From: Bacteroides sp. UBA939
GTDB lineage: Bacteria > Bacteroidota > Bacteroidia > Bacteroidales > Bacteroidaceae
DNA: 5,436 bases
Assembly: GCF_002293435.1 (NCBI RefSeq)
Contig: NZ_DBDF01000152.1
Span: 1 to 5,436, forward strand
Reading direction: 5' to 3'
This document shows, one piece after another, positions 1 to 5,375 of the stretch. The notes below the pieces were generated by a model. It ran no database searches and had not been told where the DNA came from. It saw nothing but the letters and a program-made list of their open reading frames with translations. The position numbers were made by a program, and so were the translations under genes. Each line of letters opens with the position of its first letter. Within the stretch, counting starts at the first letter, position 1.

Positions 1-8
1 TACCTTTA

Positions 9-95
9 TACGGAGCGGGTACGGAGTTGGTAATGCTTTGACACGGCCCTGGTACGGAGCAGACACGATTTTATACGGTTTTAGTACGGCGATAA
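9..95 (+). repeat. Degenerate 11-bp tandem repeat array (TACGG-type), left copy
   Basis: The sequence divides into consecutive units of 11 bases (one of 10), most starting TACGG or CACG. They start at 9 (TACGGAGCGGG), 20 (TACGGAGTTGG), 31 (degenerate), 42 (CACGGCCCTGG), 53 (TACGGAGCAGA), 64 (10 bases), 74 (TACGGTTTTAG) and 85 (TACGGCGATAA). Bases 1-8 may be the end of a further unit cut by the window edge. Several of the same 11-mers recur at 5207-5291. The units do not code for anything visible. The period is close to one helical turn, so a protein could bind every unit on the same DNA face, but that is inference. I recall similar TACGGAG-rich intergenic sequence in Bacteroides genomes, with no known function. 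Confidence 0.8.
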
Positions 96-110
96 CCCCT
101 TTAACTCCTG
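91..110 (+). repeat. Conserved tail motif following the 11-bp array, left copy
   Basis: The 20 bases follow the last repeat units and match 5356-5375 at 18 of 20 positions (shared form GATAACYCCTTTAACTMCTG). Both copies lie on the same strand and to the right of a TACGGAG cluster, directly adjoining it here and about 65 bases away on the right. This suggests the tail belongs to the same dispersed intergenic element. Its function is unknown. Confidence 0.65.
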
Positions 111-156
111 CAGTATGAATAATACAGATTAGCAACTTGCGAAACTTGAGTAAGAT

Positions 157-239
157 TATTATAGTAACTACTCAGGTATGCTATTCCTTTGATAATCAAG
201 TAGTATCTCTATTAGCACACCTGAGTAGTTACTTATTAT
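157..239. repeat. Miniature inverted-repeat element with flanking 6-bp direct repeats
   Basis: Arms at 163-183 and 213-233 are inverted copies matching at 20 of 21 positions, around a 29-base spacer (184-212). The core arm is AGTAACTACTCAGGT at 163-177, with its exact reverse complement at 219-233. TATTAT lies directly outside each end (157-162 and 234-239), as expected for a target-site duplication. The 71-bp body codes for nothing. Terminal inverted repeats plus a short flanking duplication are the signature of a non-autonomous miniature transposable element. The alternative is a long hairpin acting as a terminator for a gene left of the window. The flanks are AT-rich, so the 6-bp repeat could be chance, but the arms could not. 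Confidence 0.6.
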
Positions 240-279
240 AGAAGAAAAGTTAAACAGGCTTAAACTATTCAGCGTAAAT

Positions 280-310
280 TTTGTTTTATTAGAAAATATT
301 AATATGTTTG
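280..310 (+). promoter_or_regulatory. Bacteroides-type promoter for the lipoprotein at 348
   Basis: TTTG at 280-283 is followed by exactly 19 bases and then TATGTTTG at 303-310, a full match to the Bacteroides -33/-7 consensus (TTTG, 19-21 bases, TAnnTTTG) used by the primary sigma factor. Transcription should begin near 315-318, leaving a leader of about 30 bases. AATATGTT occurs at 301-308 and again at 318-325, and a 10-bp palindrome (ATATTAATAT, 296-305) overlaps the -7 box. Either could be a regulatory detail or chance in AT-rich DNA. Confidence 0.75.
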
Positions 311-331
311 AATGAATAATATGTTCAACTA

Positions 332-349
332 ATAAATTCATGAATTTAT
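332..349. promoter_or_regulatory. Perfect 18-bp palindrome at the lipoprotein start codon
   Basis: ATAAATTCATGAATTTAT is its own reverse complement over all 18 bases and includes the first two bases of the ATG at 348. It lies about 15-30 bases downstream of the predicted transcription start. A dimeric repressor could bind here, or the RNA could fold into a weak AT-rich stem that hides the start. It also holds an earlier ATG at 340 that opens a three-codon reading frame (M-N-L) ending at TGA 349-351, overlapping the main start as ATGA. Confidence 0.5.
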
Positions 350-827
350 GAAAAATTTAATCTTATTACTGTTGCCTATTGTCATGTTACTGTTGGTTTC
401 GTGCGGCACAAATCCCCAAAAGGCAGACCCAAACAAAGAGCAGGAAAAAACAGAAGCGGTAACTACGAAGACAAGCGAAGTTACCTACGTTATCACAGGT
501 GGCGTAGATATGCTTTCGCTGTTCATATTGACCGCCGTTTACACCGATGCATCGGGCAAAAAGGCGACAGAGAGCATCACCACGTTTCCGTGGGTAAAAA
601 CAATCAGCGTAACCACCCCATTCAATGCGATATTGGATGTAGAAAAGATTCCGATCGTAGATTATGCCGTTAAAGAAAAGTATGGAGTGGAAATACATAC
701 CGCAATTTCGTTTTCAGGCTTTCAATCCTATGACACGGGTAAGAGTACCATCGGAGCAGATAAGGTTAAAGACTATCAGAAAAAGTTTGTAGAGAGAAAC
801 TTCAAAAAGGAGGAAACAATAAAGTAG
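348..827 (+). CDS. Small MmpS-like lipoprotein
   Basis: The product is 159 residues with a lipoprotein signal peptide: Lys2, a hydrophobic stretch at 4-17 and a lipobox LVSC ending at Cys19. It is therefore predicted to be lipid-anchored in the envelope. A polar linker (about 20-44, rich in K, E and T) leads to a beta-rich domain with VTYVITG (45-51), YTDASG (65-70) and FPWVKTI (80-86). This pattern resembles the periplasmic domain of mycobacterial MmpS proteins (VTYxVxG, then YxDxxG, then LPWxxT), which have an Ig-like beta fold. The resemblance is from memory of motifs and does not imply siderophore export, since no MmpL partner is present. The C-terminus is charged (KKFVERNFKKEE). It stands alone behind its own promoter, convergent with the peptidase gene. 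The ATG at 348 is chosen because the signal peptide begins there; no Shine-Dalgarno sequence is present, as is usual in this phylum. Confidence 0.85.
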   Translation: MKNLILLLLPIVMLLLVSCGTNPQKADPNKEQEKTEAVTTKTSEVTYVITGGVDMLSLFILTAVYTDASGKKATESITTFPWVKTISVTTPFNAILDVEKIPIVDYAVKEKYGVEIHTAISFSGFQSYDTGKSTIGADKVKDYQKKFVERNFKKEETIK

Positions 828-853
828 AGGCTTTCAATGTTGAACCCCCTTCA

Positions 854-875
854 AAAAGTGCAATTTAGCACTTTT
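854..875. terminator. Bidirectional terminator between convergent genes
   Basis: AAAAGTGC (854-861) and GCACTTTT (868-875) form a perfect 8-bp stem with a 6-base loop. The stem ends in T's when read on either strand, so it can stop both the lipoprotein transcript (plus) and the peptidase transcript (minus). It sits in the 126-base convergent gap. ACCCCCTT occurs on both sides of the hairpin, at 844-851 and 876-883. The stem is AT-rich, so strength is uncertain. Confidence 0.6.
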
Positions 876-953
876 ACCCCCTTTCGGAAGTATTTGTAGG
901 GCGTTAAATCCTGAAAAAAAAGACTTTTTGAAGTGGACTCAATGCTTCATTGT

Positions 954-1961
954 TTAATGGGAAATCCGATGCATAGTCTCTATAAAATATTTCGGCCCAC
1001 GGGCAATGCACTCACGAAGCAGTTCGCGACCACCATATTGTTCGATACGTGCAGCCATAAAAAGACCGGTCACACAAATGTATTTATCCCAATAAGGTCC
1101 TTGCAATCCTTCCTGGATAGCTGCCATGCGGACTTCGTCGGGTTGATTGGCATCGAAGATCACCCGCCGTTGCTCCGAATAGCGCTTAAAAGCGGCCTGC
1201 TCTTTTTCTTTCAACGCATCGCCTTGCTCACGGAACATCTCTGCGTTGGCGAGATAGTGTGCGATGCCTTCGTTGTAGAGTGAATAGTCTGCCAGTTCCT
1301 CAATCGTTTCCGGCTCAGGGATTTGTTTCAAGGTGCGATAATCGGCCAGCACAGCATGGAACAATTCATGTTTCAGTACGTTTTGAAATGTACTGAGCTG
1401 TTGTTGCAACCCCTCGCCGTAGAGCGAACAGATGAGGGTCAGGTTGAAAATGATGGCAGGTTTGCCAACATCGCCGATCTCATAATTTTCAGGATTGTAT
1501 GAGAACGTCATTGCATCGCCCCATTGCCATCCTGTAGCGGTAAACCAGACTTCGTAAGCAGGGAACTGTCCGGCGTCGAAATCCTGAGGGAAATAATCGA
1601 TAACATACTGCCATACACCCTCCGTCACCGCCGGATCGACCATCGCCTGTGCCAGCGTGGCTATTTGCTTGCGCCGGGTATATGCCTCTGCCAACAGGTA
1701 GTCGGGGTGGGTTCGATCATCTGCAAAAGCAGCCAGTGCATCGGAAAATGACGTCCCGCCTGCCTCATTATGAAGCAATAACTGCTCCATAAAACGGTTG
1801 GCCGGCAGTGTTGTTAGCACAGGGATCGCGTCGGAGGGAGTACCTTCATCGAACCACGCCAACAAAGAGTCGACCGACTCGGTGTGAAATTGCATTCGGA
1901 GTTGTGCCCCAAGTGTTCCGAACCAGAACAGACATAATGTCAATAAGATGATCTTTTTCAT
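954..1961 (-). CDS. Secreted gluzincin-type zinc peptidase-like protein (DUF5700-like)
   Basis: The product is 335 residues. A Sec signal peptide (1-19, MKK then a hydrophobic core, with probable cleavage at TLGA|Q) indicates export. The key site is HELFH at 198-202, the zinc-binding HExxH helix with catalytic Glu199. It is followed by NEGIAHYL at 230-237, where Glu231 fits the third zinc ligand of gluzincins (ExxxA arrangement), 29 residues after His202. The C-terminus (about 289-330: GPYWDKYICVTGLFMAARIEQYGGREL) resembles the G-x-x-M-A helix and substrate-facing end of Bacteroidota DUF5700-type putative zinc proteases; this family name is from memory. All expected catalytic residues are present, so it is probably an active periplasmic or surface peptidase with unknown substrate. 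It lies 37 bases after the membrane protein gene on the same strand and is probably co-transcribed with it. The ATG at 1961 gives the complete signal peptide. Sampled blocks are about 47-65% GC, above dnaK and the flanking lipoprotein genes. Confidence 0.8.
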   Translation of the reverse strand: MKKIILLTLCLFWFGTLGAQLRMQFHTESVDSLLAWFDEGTPSDAIPVLTTLPANRFMEQLLLHNEAGGTSFSDALAAFADDRTHPDYLLAEAYTRRKQIATLAQAMVDPAVTEGVWQYVIDYFPQDFDAGQFPAYEVWFTATGWQWGDAMTFSYNPENYEIGDVGKPAIIFNLTLICSLYGEGLQQQLSTFQNVLKHELFHAVLADYRTLKQIPEPETIEELADYSLYNEGIAHYLANAEMFREQGDALKEKEQAAFKRYSEQRRVIFDANQPDEVRMAAIQEGLQGPYWDKYICVTGLFMAARIEQYGGRELLRECIARGPKYFIETMHRISH

Positions 1962-1998
1962 TGCTTTTTTTAGATACCTTCTTTAATAGTATAGTCAA

Positions 1999-2448
1999 TC
2001 ATTTCAATAACAGATATCCATGCCAGGTATGGAACACTCCGAACATTATCGACAGTGTGATGTAAATCCATCGTCGCCAAGGTATTCGGATCCACAGCTT
2101 GTCGCTTGCAAGGCCGATACCAACGAGCCATATCACAGCACTCCAATAACCCGACAGCAACACGACCAGATTGTCGGTGACCGGATCACACAACAATATT
2201 ATCCAAGAGGTGAGATAGATTGCCAGTCCGATAGCATATATCCGAATACCGAGGCGCCCCGTCCGACTTTTCATGTCGATGAGCATCAAAAATGAAAGCA
2301 CCATCAACAATATGCGAATGACACCCTCGACCACCACAACAGGATGGTCGAGCAGTGTCAAATACACTTCCGGCAGGCGGCTCGCAAGCAGCCAATTAAC
2401 CGCGATTACCGGCACGAAGAATAAAATACAAATTCGCCTGGCTATCAC
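1999..2448 (-). CDS. Five-helix integral membrane protein, unknown function
   Basis: The product is 149 residues and almost entirely hydrophobic. Probable membrane segments are at about 6-22, 36-58, 67-87, 94-114 and 127-148, separated by short charged turns (such as DMKSRTGR at 58-65 and RIPWRR at 121-126). I do not recognise the family. The start is GTG at 2448. There is no in-frame ATG before residue 49, and the frame is open back to the dnaK stop codon, so GTG is the best choice but not certain; there is no clear ribosome binding site. The gene begins 27 bases after dnaK, in the same reading frame as dnaK, and is followed after 37 bases by the secreted peptidase gene. That spacing suggests a shared transcript. 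A role with the peptidase at the membrane is conceivable but not shown. Confidence 0.75.
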   Translation of the reverse strand: MIARRICILFFVPVIAVNWLLASRLPEVYLTLLDHPVVVVEGVIRILLMVLSFLMLIDMKSRTGRLGIRIYAIGLAIYLTSWIILLCDPVTDNLVVLLSGYWSAVIWLVGIGLASDKLWIRIPWRRWIYITLSIMFGVFHTWHGYLLLK

Positions 2449-2475
2449 ACACTTGCCGTTCGATAATTGCTGAAC

Positions 2476-4392
2476 TTACTTCACTTCCTCAAAGTCCGCA
2501 TCCTGCACATTATCTCCGTGCTTGCCATCATCCTGAGTGCCACCTTGTCCGGCATTCATATCAGGACCAGCCTGGGCGCCACCTTGTGCACCGCTCTGTG
2601 CATACATTTCAGCACTTGCAGCCTGGAATGCAGTGTTCAATTCTGCCATTGCAGTATCTATTGCAGCCAATTCTTGTGACTTATGGGCATCTTTCAGTTT
2701 CTGCAAAGCAGCTTCAATCGGAGCTTTCTTGTCAGCCGGCAACTTATCGCCCAACTCCTTCAACTGATTCTCAGTAGTGAAGATCATTGAGTCAGCCTGA
2801 TTCAGCTTATCAATCTTCTCACGTTCTTTCTTATCAGCTTCGGCATTGGCTTCAGCTTCAGCCTTCATTCTGTCAATCTCCTCCTTGCTCAAACCACTGG
2901 AAGCTTCAATACGGATGACTTGTTCCTTGCCGGTAGCCTTATCTTTGGCAGATACCTTCAAGATACCGTTGGCATCAATATCGAATGTCACCTCAACCTG
3001 AGGAACACCACGACGTGCCGGAGCAATACCTGTCAGGTTGAACTGACCGATAGATTTGTTCTGTGCAGCCATCGGACGTTCACCCTGCAATACGTGGATG
3101 GTAACTTCCGTCTGGTTGTCGGCAGCCGTAGAGAAGGTTTCGCTCTTCTTGCAAGGAATAGTGGAGTTAGCATCAATCAACTTCGTCATAACACCACCCA
3201 ATGTTTCAATACCCATAGACAGCGGAGTAACATCCAACAATACTACACCTTTGATTTCATCCGTCAATACGGCACCCTGTACTGCAGCACCTACAGCTAC
3301 AACTTCATCCGGATTCACACCTTTAGAGGGAGTTTTACCAAAGAAATCTTCAACCAACTTCTGCACAGCAGGAATACGGGAAGAACCACCAACAAGGATT
3401 ACTTCATCAATATCAGAATTGCTTAAACCGGCATCAGACATGGCTTTCTTACACGGTTCCAGACAAGCCTGAATCAGACTGTGAGCTAAAGCTTCGAATT
3501 TAGCACGAGTCAAATTCTTCACCAAATGCTTGGGTACACCACCTACCGGCATAATGTACGGCAGATTGATTTCTGTACTTGTAGAAGAAGACAATTCAAT
3601 CTTGGCTTTTTCAGCAGCTTCTTTCAGACGTTGCATAGCCATCGGGTCCTGCGTCAAGTCGGCGCCTTCATCCTTCTTAAATTCTTCTACCAACCAATTG
3701 ATGATTACATGGTCGAAGTCGTCACCACCCAAGTGGGTATCACCGTTCGTAGACAATACTTCAAATACACCGCCACCGAATTCCAGGATAGAGATATCGA
3801 ATGTACCACCTCCAAGGTCAAACACGGCAACCTTCATATCCTTATGAGACTTATCAATACCATAAGCCAAGGCAGCGGCTGTCGGTTCGTTTACGATACG
3901 TTTCACATCCAAACCGGCAATCTGACCGGCTTCTTTAGTTGCCTGACGCTGAGAATCGGAGAAGTAAGCCGGAACAGTAATAACGGCTTCTGTAATTTCC
4001 TGCCCCAAATAGTCTTCGGCAGTCTTCTTCATTTTCTGAAGAATCATAGCTGAAATTTCCTGCGGAGTGTACAAACGACCGTCAATATCCACACGAGGCA
4101 TATTATTATCACCTTTCACTACCTTATAAGGCATACGGGCAACTTCTTTTTGTACTTGCTCCCAGGTTTCACCCATGAAACGTTTGATTGAAAATACAGT
4201 TCTCGTAGGGTTAGTGATAGCCTGACGCTTTGCAGGATCACCAATTTTACGTTCTCCACCGTCTACGAATGCTACGATAGATGGAGTAGTACGTTTTCCT
4301 TCACTATTTGCAATTACTACAGGTTCGTTTCCTTCAAATACGGAAACGCAAGAGTTTGTAGTTCCTAAGTCAATACCAATAATTTTTCCCAT
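2476..4392 (-). CDS. dnaK: Molecular chaperone DnaK (Hsp70)
   Basis: This is a complete 638-residue DnaK, the usual bacterial length. It is the cytosolic ATP-driven chaperone that, with DnaJ and GrpE, binds exposed hydrophobic segments of nascent or heat-damaged proteins. The nucleotide-binding domain spans about 1-380: phosphate-1 loop GIDLGTTNS (6-14), Lys70 in SIKRF, the NEPTAAALAYG connector (168-178), phosphate-2 loop FDLGGGTFD (191-199, with the Thr of the autophosphorylation site at 197) and the adenosine motif VILVGGSSRIP (331-341). The conserved interdomain linker VVLLDVTPLS is at 383-392. The beta-sandwich substrate domain runs to about 500 and the helical lid from about 502. A Gly/Gln/Ala-rich low-complexity tail (598-626) precedes the terminal EEVK motif. 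dnaJ and grpE are not adjacent. The ATG at 4392 gives the standard N-terminus. No terminator is visible after the stop, so the two genes that follow may be read through. Confidence 0.98.
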   Translation of the reverse strand: MGKIIGIDLGTTNSCVSVFEGNEPVVIANSEGKRTTPSIVAFVDGGERKIGDPAKRQAITNPTRTVFSIKRFMGETWEQVQKEVARMPYKVVKGDNNMPRVDIDGRLYTPQEISAMILQKMKKTAEDYLGQEITEAVITVPAYFSDSQRQATKEAGQIAGLDVKRIVNEPTAAALAYGIDKSHKDMKVAVFDLGGGTFDISILEFGGGVFEVLSTNGDTHLGGDDFDHVIINWLVEEFKKDEGADLTQDPMAMQRLKEAAEKAKIELSSSTSTEINLPYIMPVGGVPKHLVKNLTRAKFEALAHSLIQACLEPCKKAMSDAGLSNSDIDEVILVGGSSRIPAVQKLVEDFFGKTPSKGVNPDEVVAVGAAVQGAVLTDEIKGVVLLDVTPLSMGIETLGGVMTKLIDANSTIPCKKSETFSTAADNQTEVTIHVLQGERPMAAQNKSIGQFNLTGIAPARRGVPQVEVTFDIDANGILKVSAKDKATGKEQVIRIEASSGLSKEEIDRMKAEAEANAEADKKEREKIDKLNQADSMIFTTENQLKELGDKLPADKKAPIEAALQKLKDAHKSQELAAIDTAMAELNTAFQAASAEMYAQSGAQGGAQAGPDMNAGQGGTQDDGKHGDNVQDADFEEVK

Positions 4393-4600
4393 AATTGTTA
4401 TTTTTTTATTTGTTATTATTCAAGTTTCAGTTTGTCCACCGCAATGGTAGACGCCAATAAAAAGACAAACCTTATGCCAAAATGTTCAGAGAATGTTGCA
4501 ATATTCCTGATTGGCAGAAGTTCTGTCAGTTTGGCAGAATAGAACCGGATTGACCGACATTTCTATAATGAAAGAGTCTGCCATCCTCCTGAATATCCCG
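4393..4600 (-). promoter_or_regulatory. dnaK regulatory region with three TTGGCAGAA-like motifs
   Basis: This gap between dnaK and the upstream terminator holds no gene. TTGGCAGAA occurs at 4511-4519 and 4531-4539, exactly 20 bases apart. Between them TTCTGTCA (4521-4528) is a near match in the opposite orientation, giving a +/-/+ arrangement of TGNCA-centred sites 120-147 bases before dnaK. Further TGGCA copies on the minus strand lie at 4475-4479 and 4579-4583. Candidate -7 boxes on the minus strand are TAAGGTTTG (4474-4466, one base too long) and TACCATTG (4449-4442, one mismatch). Neither has a well-spaced TTTG, so the promoter is not fixed. I see no CIRCE operator. The motifs are plausible heat-shock control sites by position only. 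Confidence 0.45.
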
Positions 4601-4609
4601 TATAGGAAC

Positions 4610-4653
4610 AAAAAAACAGGGTGCTAACTCATTGAATTAACACCCTGCTTTTT
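4610..4653. terminator. Strong bidirectional rho-independent terminator after the META lipoprotein gene
   Basis: CAGGGTGCTAA (4617-4627) pairs with TTAACACCCTG (4637-4647) to form an 11-bp stem that includes one G-T type mismatch, around a 9-base loop. On the minus strand it is followed by seven T's (4616-4610), a classic terminator for the META gene that ends at 4689. On the plus strand it is followed by C and five T's (4649-4653), so it also works in that direction. It separates the META gene from dnaK. Confidence 0.9.
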
Positions 4654-4688
4654 ATCTCAATAATGAAACGGACTCTATAACACCCTAC

Positions 4689-5123
4689 TTATTTCTTTTT
4701 CAGCACAATAATAGGGCGATTGGAAGAACCGCATAAAGCGATATTCTCCGAACCCAGTTTCTTATACTTCTTCACTTTCCCCAGTGCCGACAATACATTT
4801 TGTTCTAAAGTCATATCCGGACATGCCCTACGAGTACTCGCCATAGTACCTAAATCAATCGTACCGGGTTTCGCATTCACATCAAACGCCCCTGTCATAC
4901 GATTACAACCACTGTTACCATACACTTTTCCGGCAGATGTATCAAAACCTATAAAAGGAAAGTCCTGATTAGGGGCAGGAACTACAGCAGCGCCGTTTAT
5001 TTCAATAATATTCCATTCACCATTGATGGAAGATAATGTCACAGCATCTTTAGCTGTGCCACAAGATGACAAAGCTACCAAAGCTCCTGTCATACAAATA
5101 AATGCAAATACTTTTTTCATCAT
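4689..5123 (-). CDS. META domain (HslJ-type) lipoprotein
   Basis: The product is 144 residues. A lipoprotein signal peptide (MMKK, hydrophobic core 5-18, lipobox LSSC ending at Cys21) predicts an envelope lipoprotein. The rest matches the META/HslJ domain: GEWNIIEING (35-44), the hallmark GNSGCNRMTGAF (69-80) and TMASTRRACPDM (93-104), then the E-x-x-x-L-x-x-L helix (107-114) and a final hydrophobic strand RPIIVLKKK. Conserved Cys73 and Cys101 could pair. Family members include E. coli HslJ, linked to heat shock and novobiocin resistance, but the biochemical role is not settled. Two adjacent ATGs (5123 and 5120) are possible starts; both give the same mature lipoprotein. It has its own promoter and terminator, so it is probably monocistronic. 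Proximity to dnaK may be coincidence. Confidence 0.9.
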   Translation of the reverse strand: MMKKVFAFICMTGALVALSSCGTAKDAVTLSSINGEWNIIEINGAAVVPAPNQDFPFIGFDTSAGKVYGNSGCNRMTGAFDVNAKPGTIDLGTMASTRRACPDMTLEQNVLSALGKVKKYKKLGSENIALCGSSNRPIIVLKKK

Positions 5124-5154
5124 AATTTATTGTTTTAAGTTGATTCTCTGGTCG

Positions 5155-5162
5155 CAAACTTA
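5155..5162 (-). promoter_or_regulatory. Candidate -7 box for the META lipoprotein gene
   Basis: On the minus strand the sequence reads TAAGTTTG, an exact match to the Bacteroides TAnnTTTG -7 element, 31 bases before the ATG at 5123. This implies a leader of about 25 bases. No good TTTG is present at the expected -33 spacing, only AT-rich sequence around 5182-5190. No Shine-Dalgarno sequence precedes the start. Confidence 0.55.
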
Positions 5163-5206
5163 CATAAAATTTACGAATTATAAGCGTAATCTATAAAATA
5201 GGAATA

Positions 5207-5291
5207 CCCGCTCCGTATCTGCTCCATACCAACTCCGTATAAAGTCCGTTCTATAGGATACGGAGGTGATACGGAGCAGACACGGCCCTGA
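5207..5291. repeat. Mirror-image cluster of 11-bp TACGG repeats, right copy
   Basis: Four units read on the minus strand: 5207-5217 (TACGGAGCGGG), 5218-5228 (TATGGAGCAGA), 5229-5239 (TACGGAGTTGG) and 5240-5250 (AACGGACTTTA). After an 8-base centre (5251-5258), three units read on the plus strand: TACGGAGGTGA (5259-5269), TACGGAGCAGA (5270-5280) and CACGGCCCTGA (5281-5291). The two halves form an imperfect inverted repeat: 5219-5241 against 5257-5279 pairs at 19 of 23 positions. TACGGAGCAGACACG at 5270-5284 is identical to 53-67. The cluster lies upstream of the META gene promoter. Confidence 0.75.
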
Positions 5292-5355
5292 CAGGTAGCA
5301 GTACTCATTCTGCTAACCACCCCATCCCCTGATATCAATTTGAGGAGAGCGAAGT

Positions 5356-5375
5356 GATAACTCCTTTAACTACTG
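5356..5375 (+). repeat. Conserved tail motif following the 11-bp array, right copy
   Basis: These 20 bases match 91-110 at 18 positions in the same orientation, again to the right of a TACGGAG cluster but about 65 bases further from it than in the left copy. The stretch 5292-5436 around it otherwise shows no gene, promoter or terminator that I can support. Confidence 0.6.

Noticed and set aside
9..95. Possible CRISPR array
   Set aside because: The unit is 11 bases in tandem with no spacers of typical length and no cas genes nearby.
807..899. AAGGAGG at 807-813 followed by a 20-codon frame from ATG 837
   Set aside because: The spacing to the ATG is about 23 bases, the frame runs through the terminator hairpin, and the phylum rarely uses Shine-Dalgarno sites.
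940..952. Short hairpin CAATG-CTT-CATTG at the end of the peptidase gene
   Set aside because: A 5-bp stem with no T-run is too weak to call a terminator or element.
933..1283. Open frame of 116 codons on the plus strand
   Set aside because: It is antisense to the zinc peptidase gene, has no signal or domain, and begins inside the convergent terminator region.
2920..4053. Long open frames on the plus strand opposite dnaK (2920-3426 and 3526-4053)
   Set aside because: They lie wholly antisense to a complete, strongly conserved dnaK, have no promoter or recognisable domain, and show shadow-like composition.
4393..4600. CIRCE (HrcA) operator before dnaK
   Set aside because: No TTAGCACTC-N9-GAGTGCTAA or close variant could be found on either strand.
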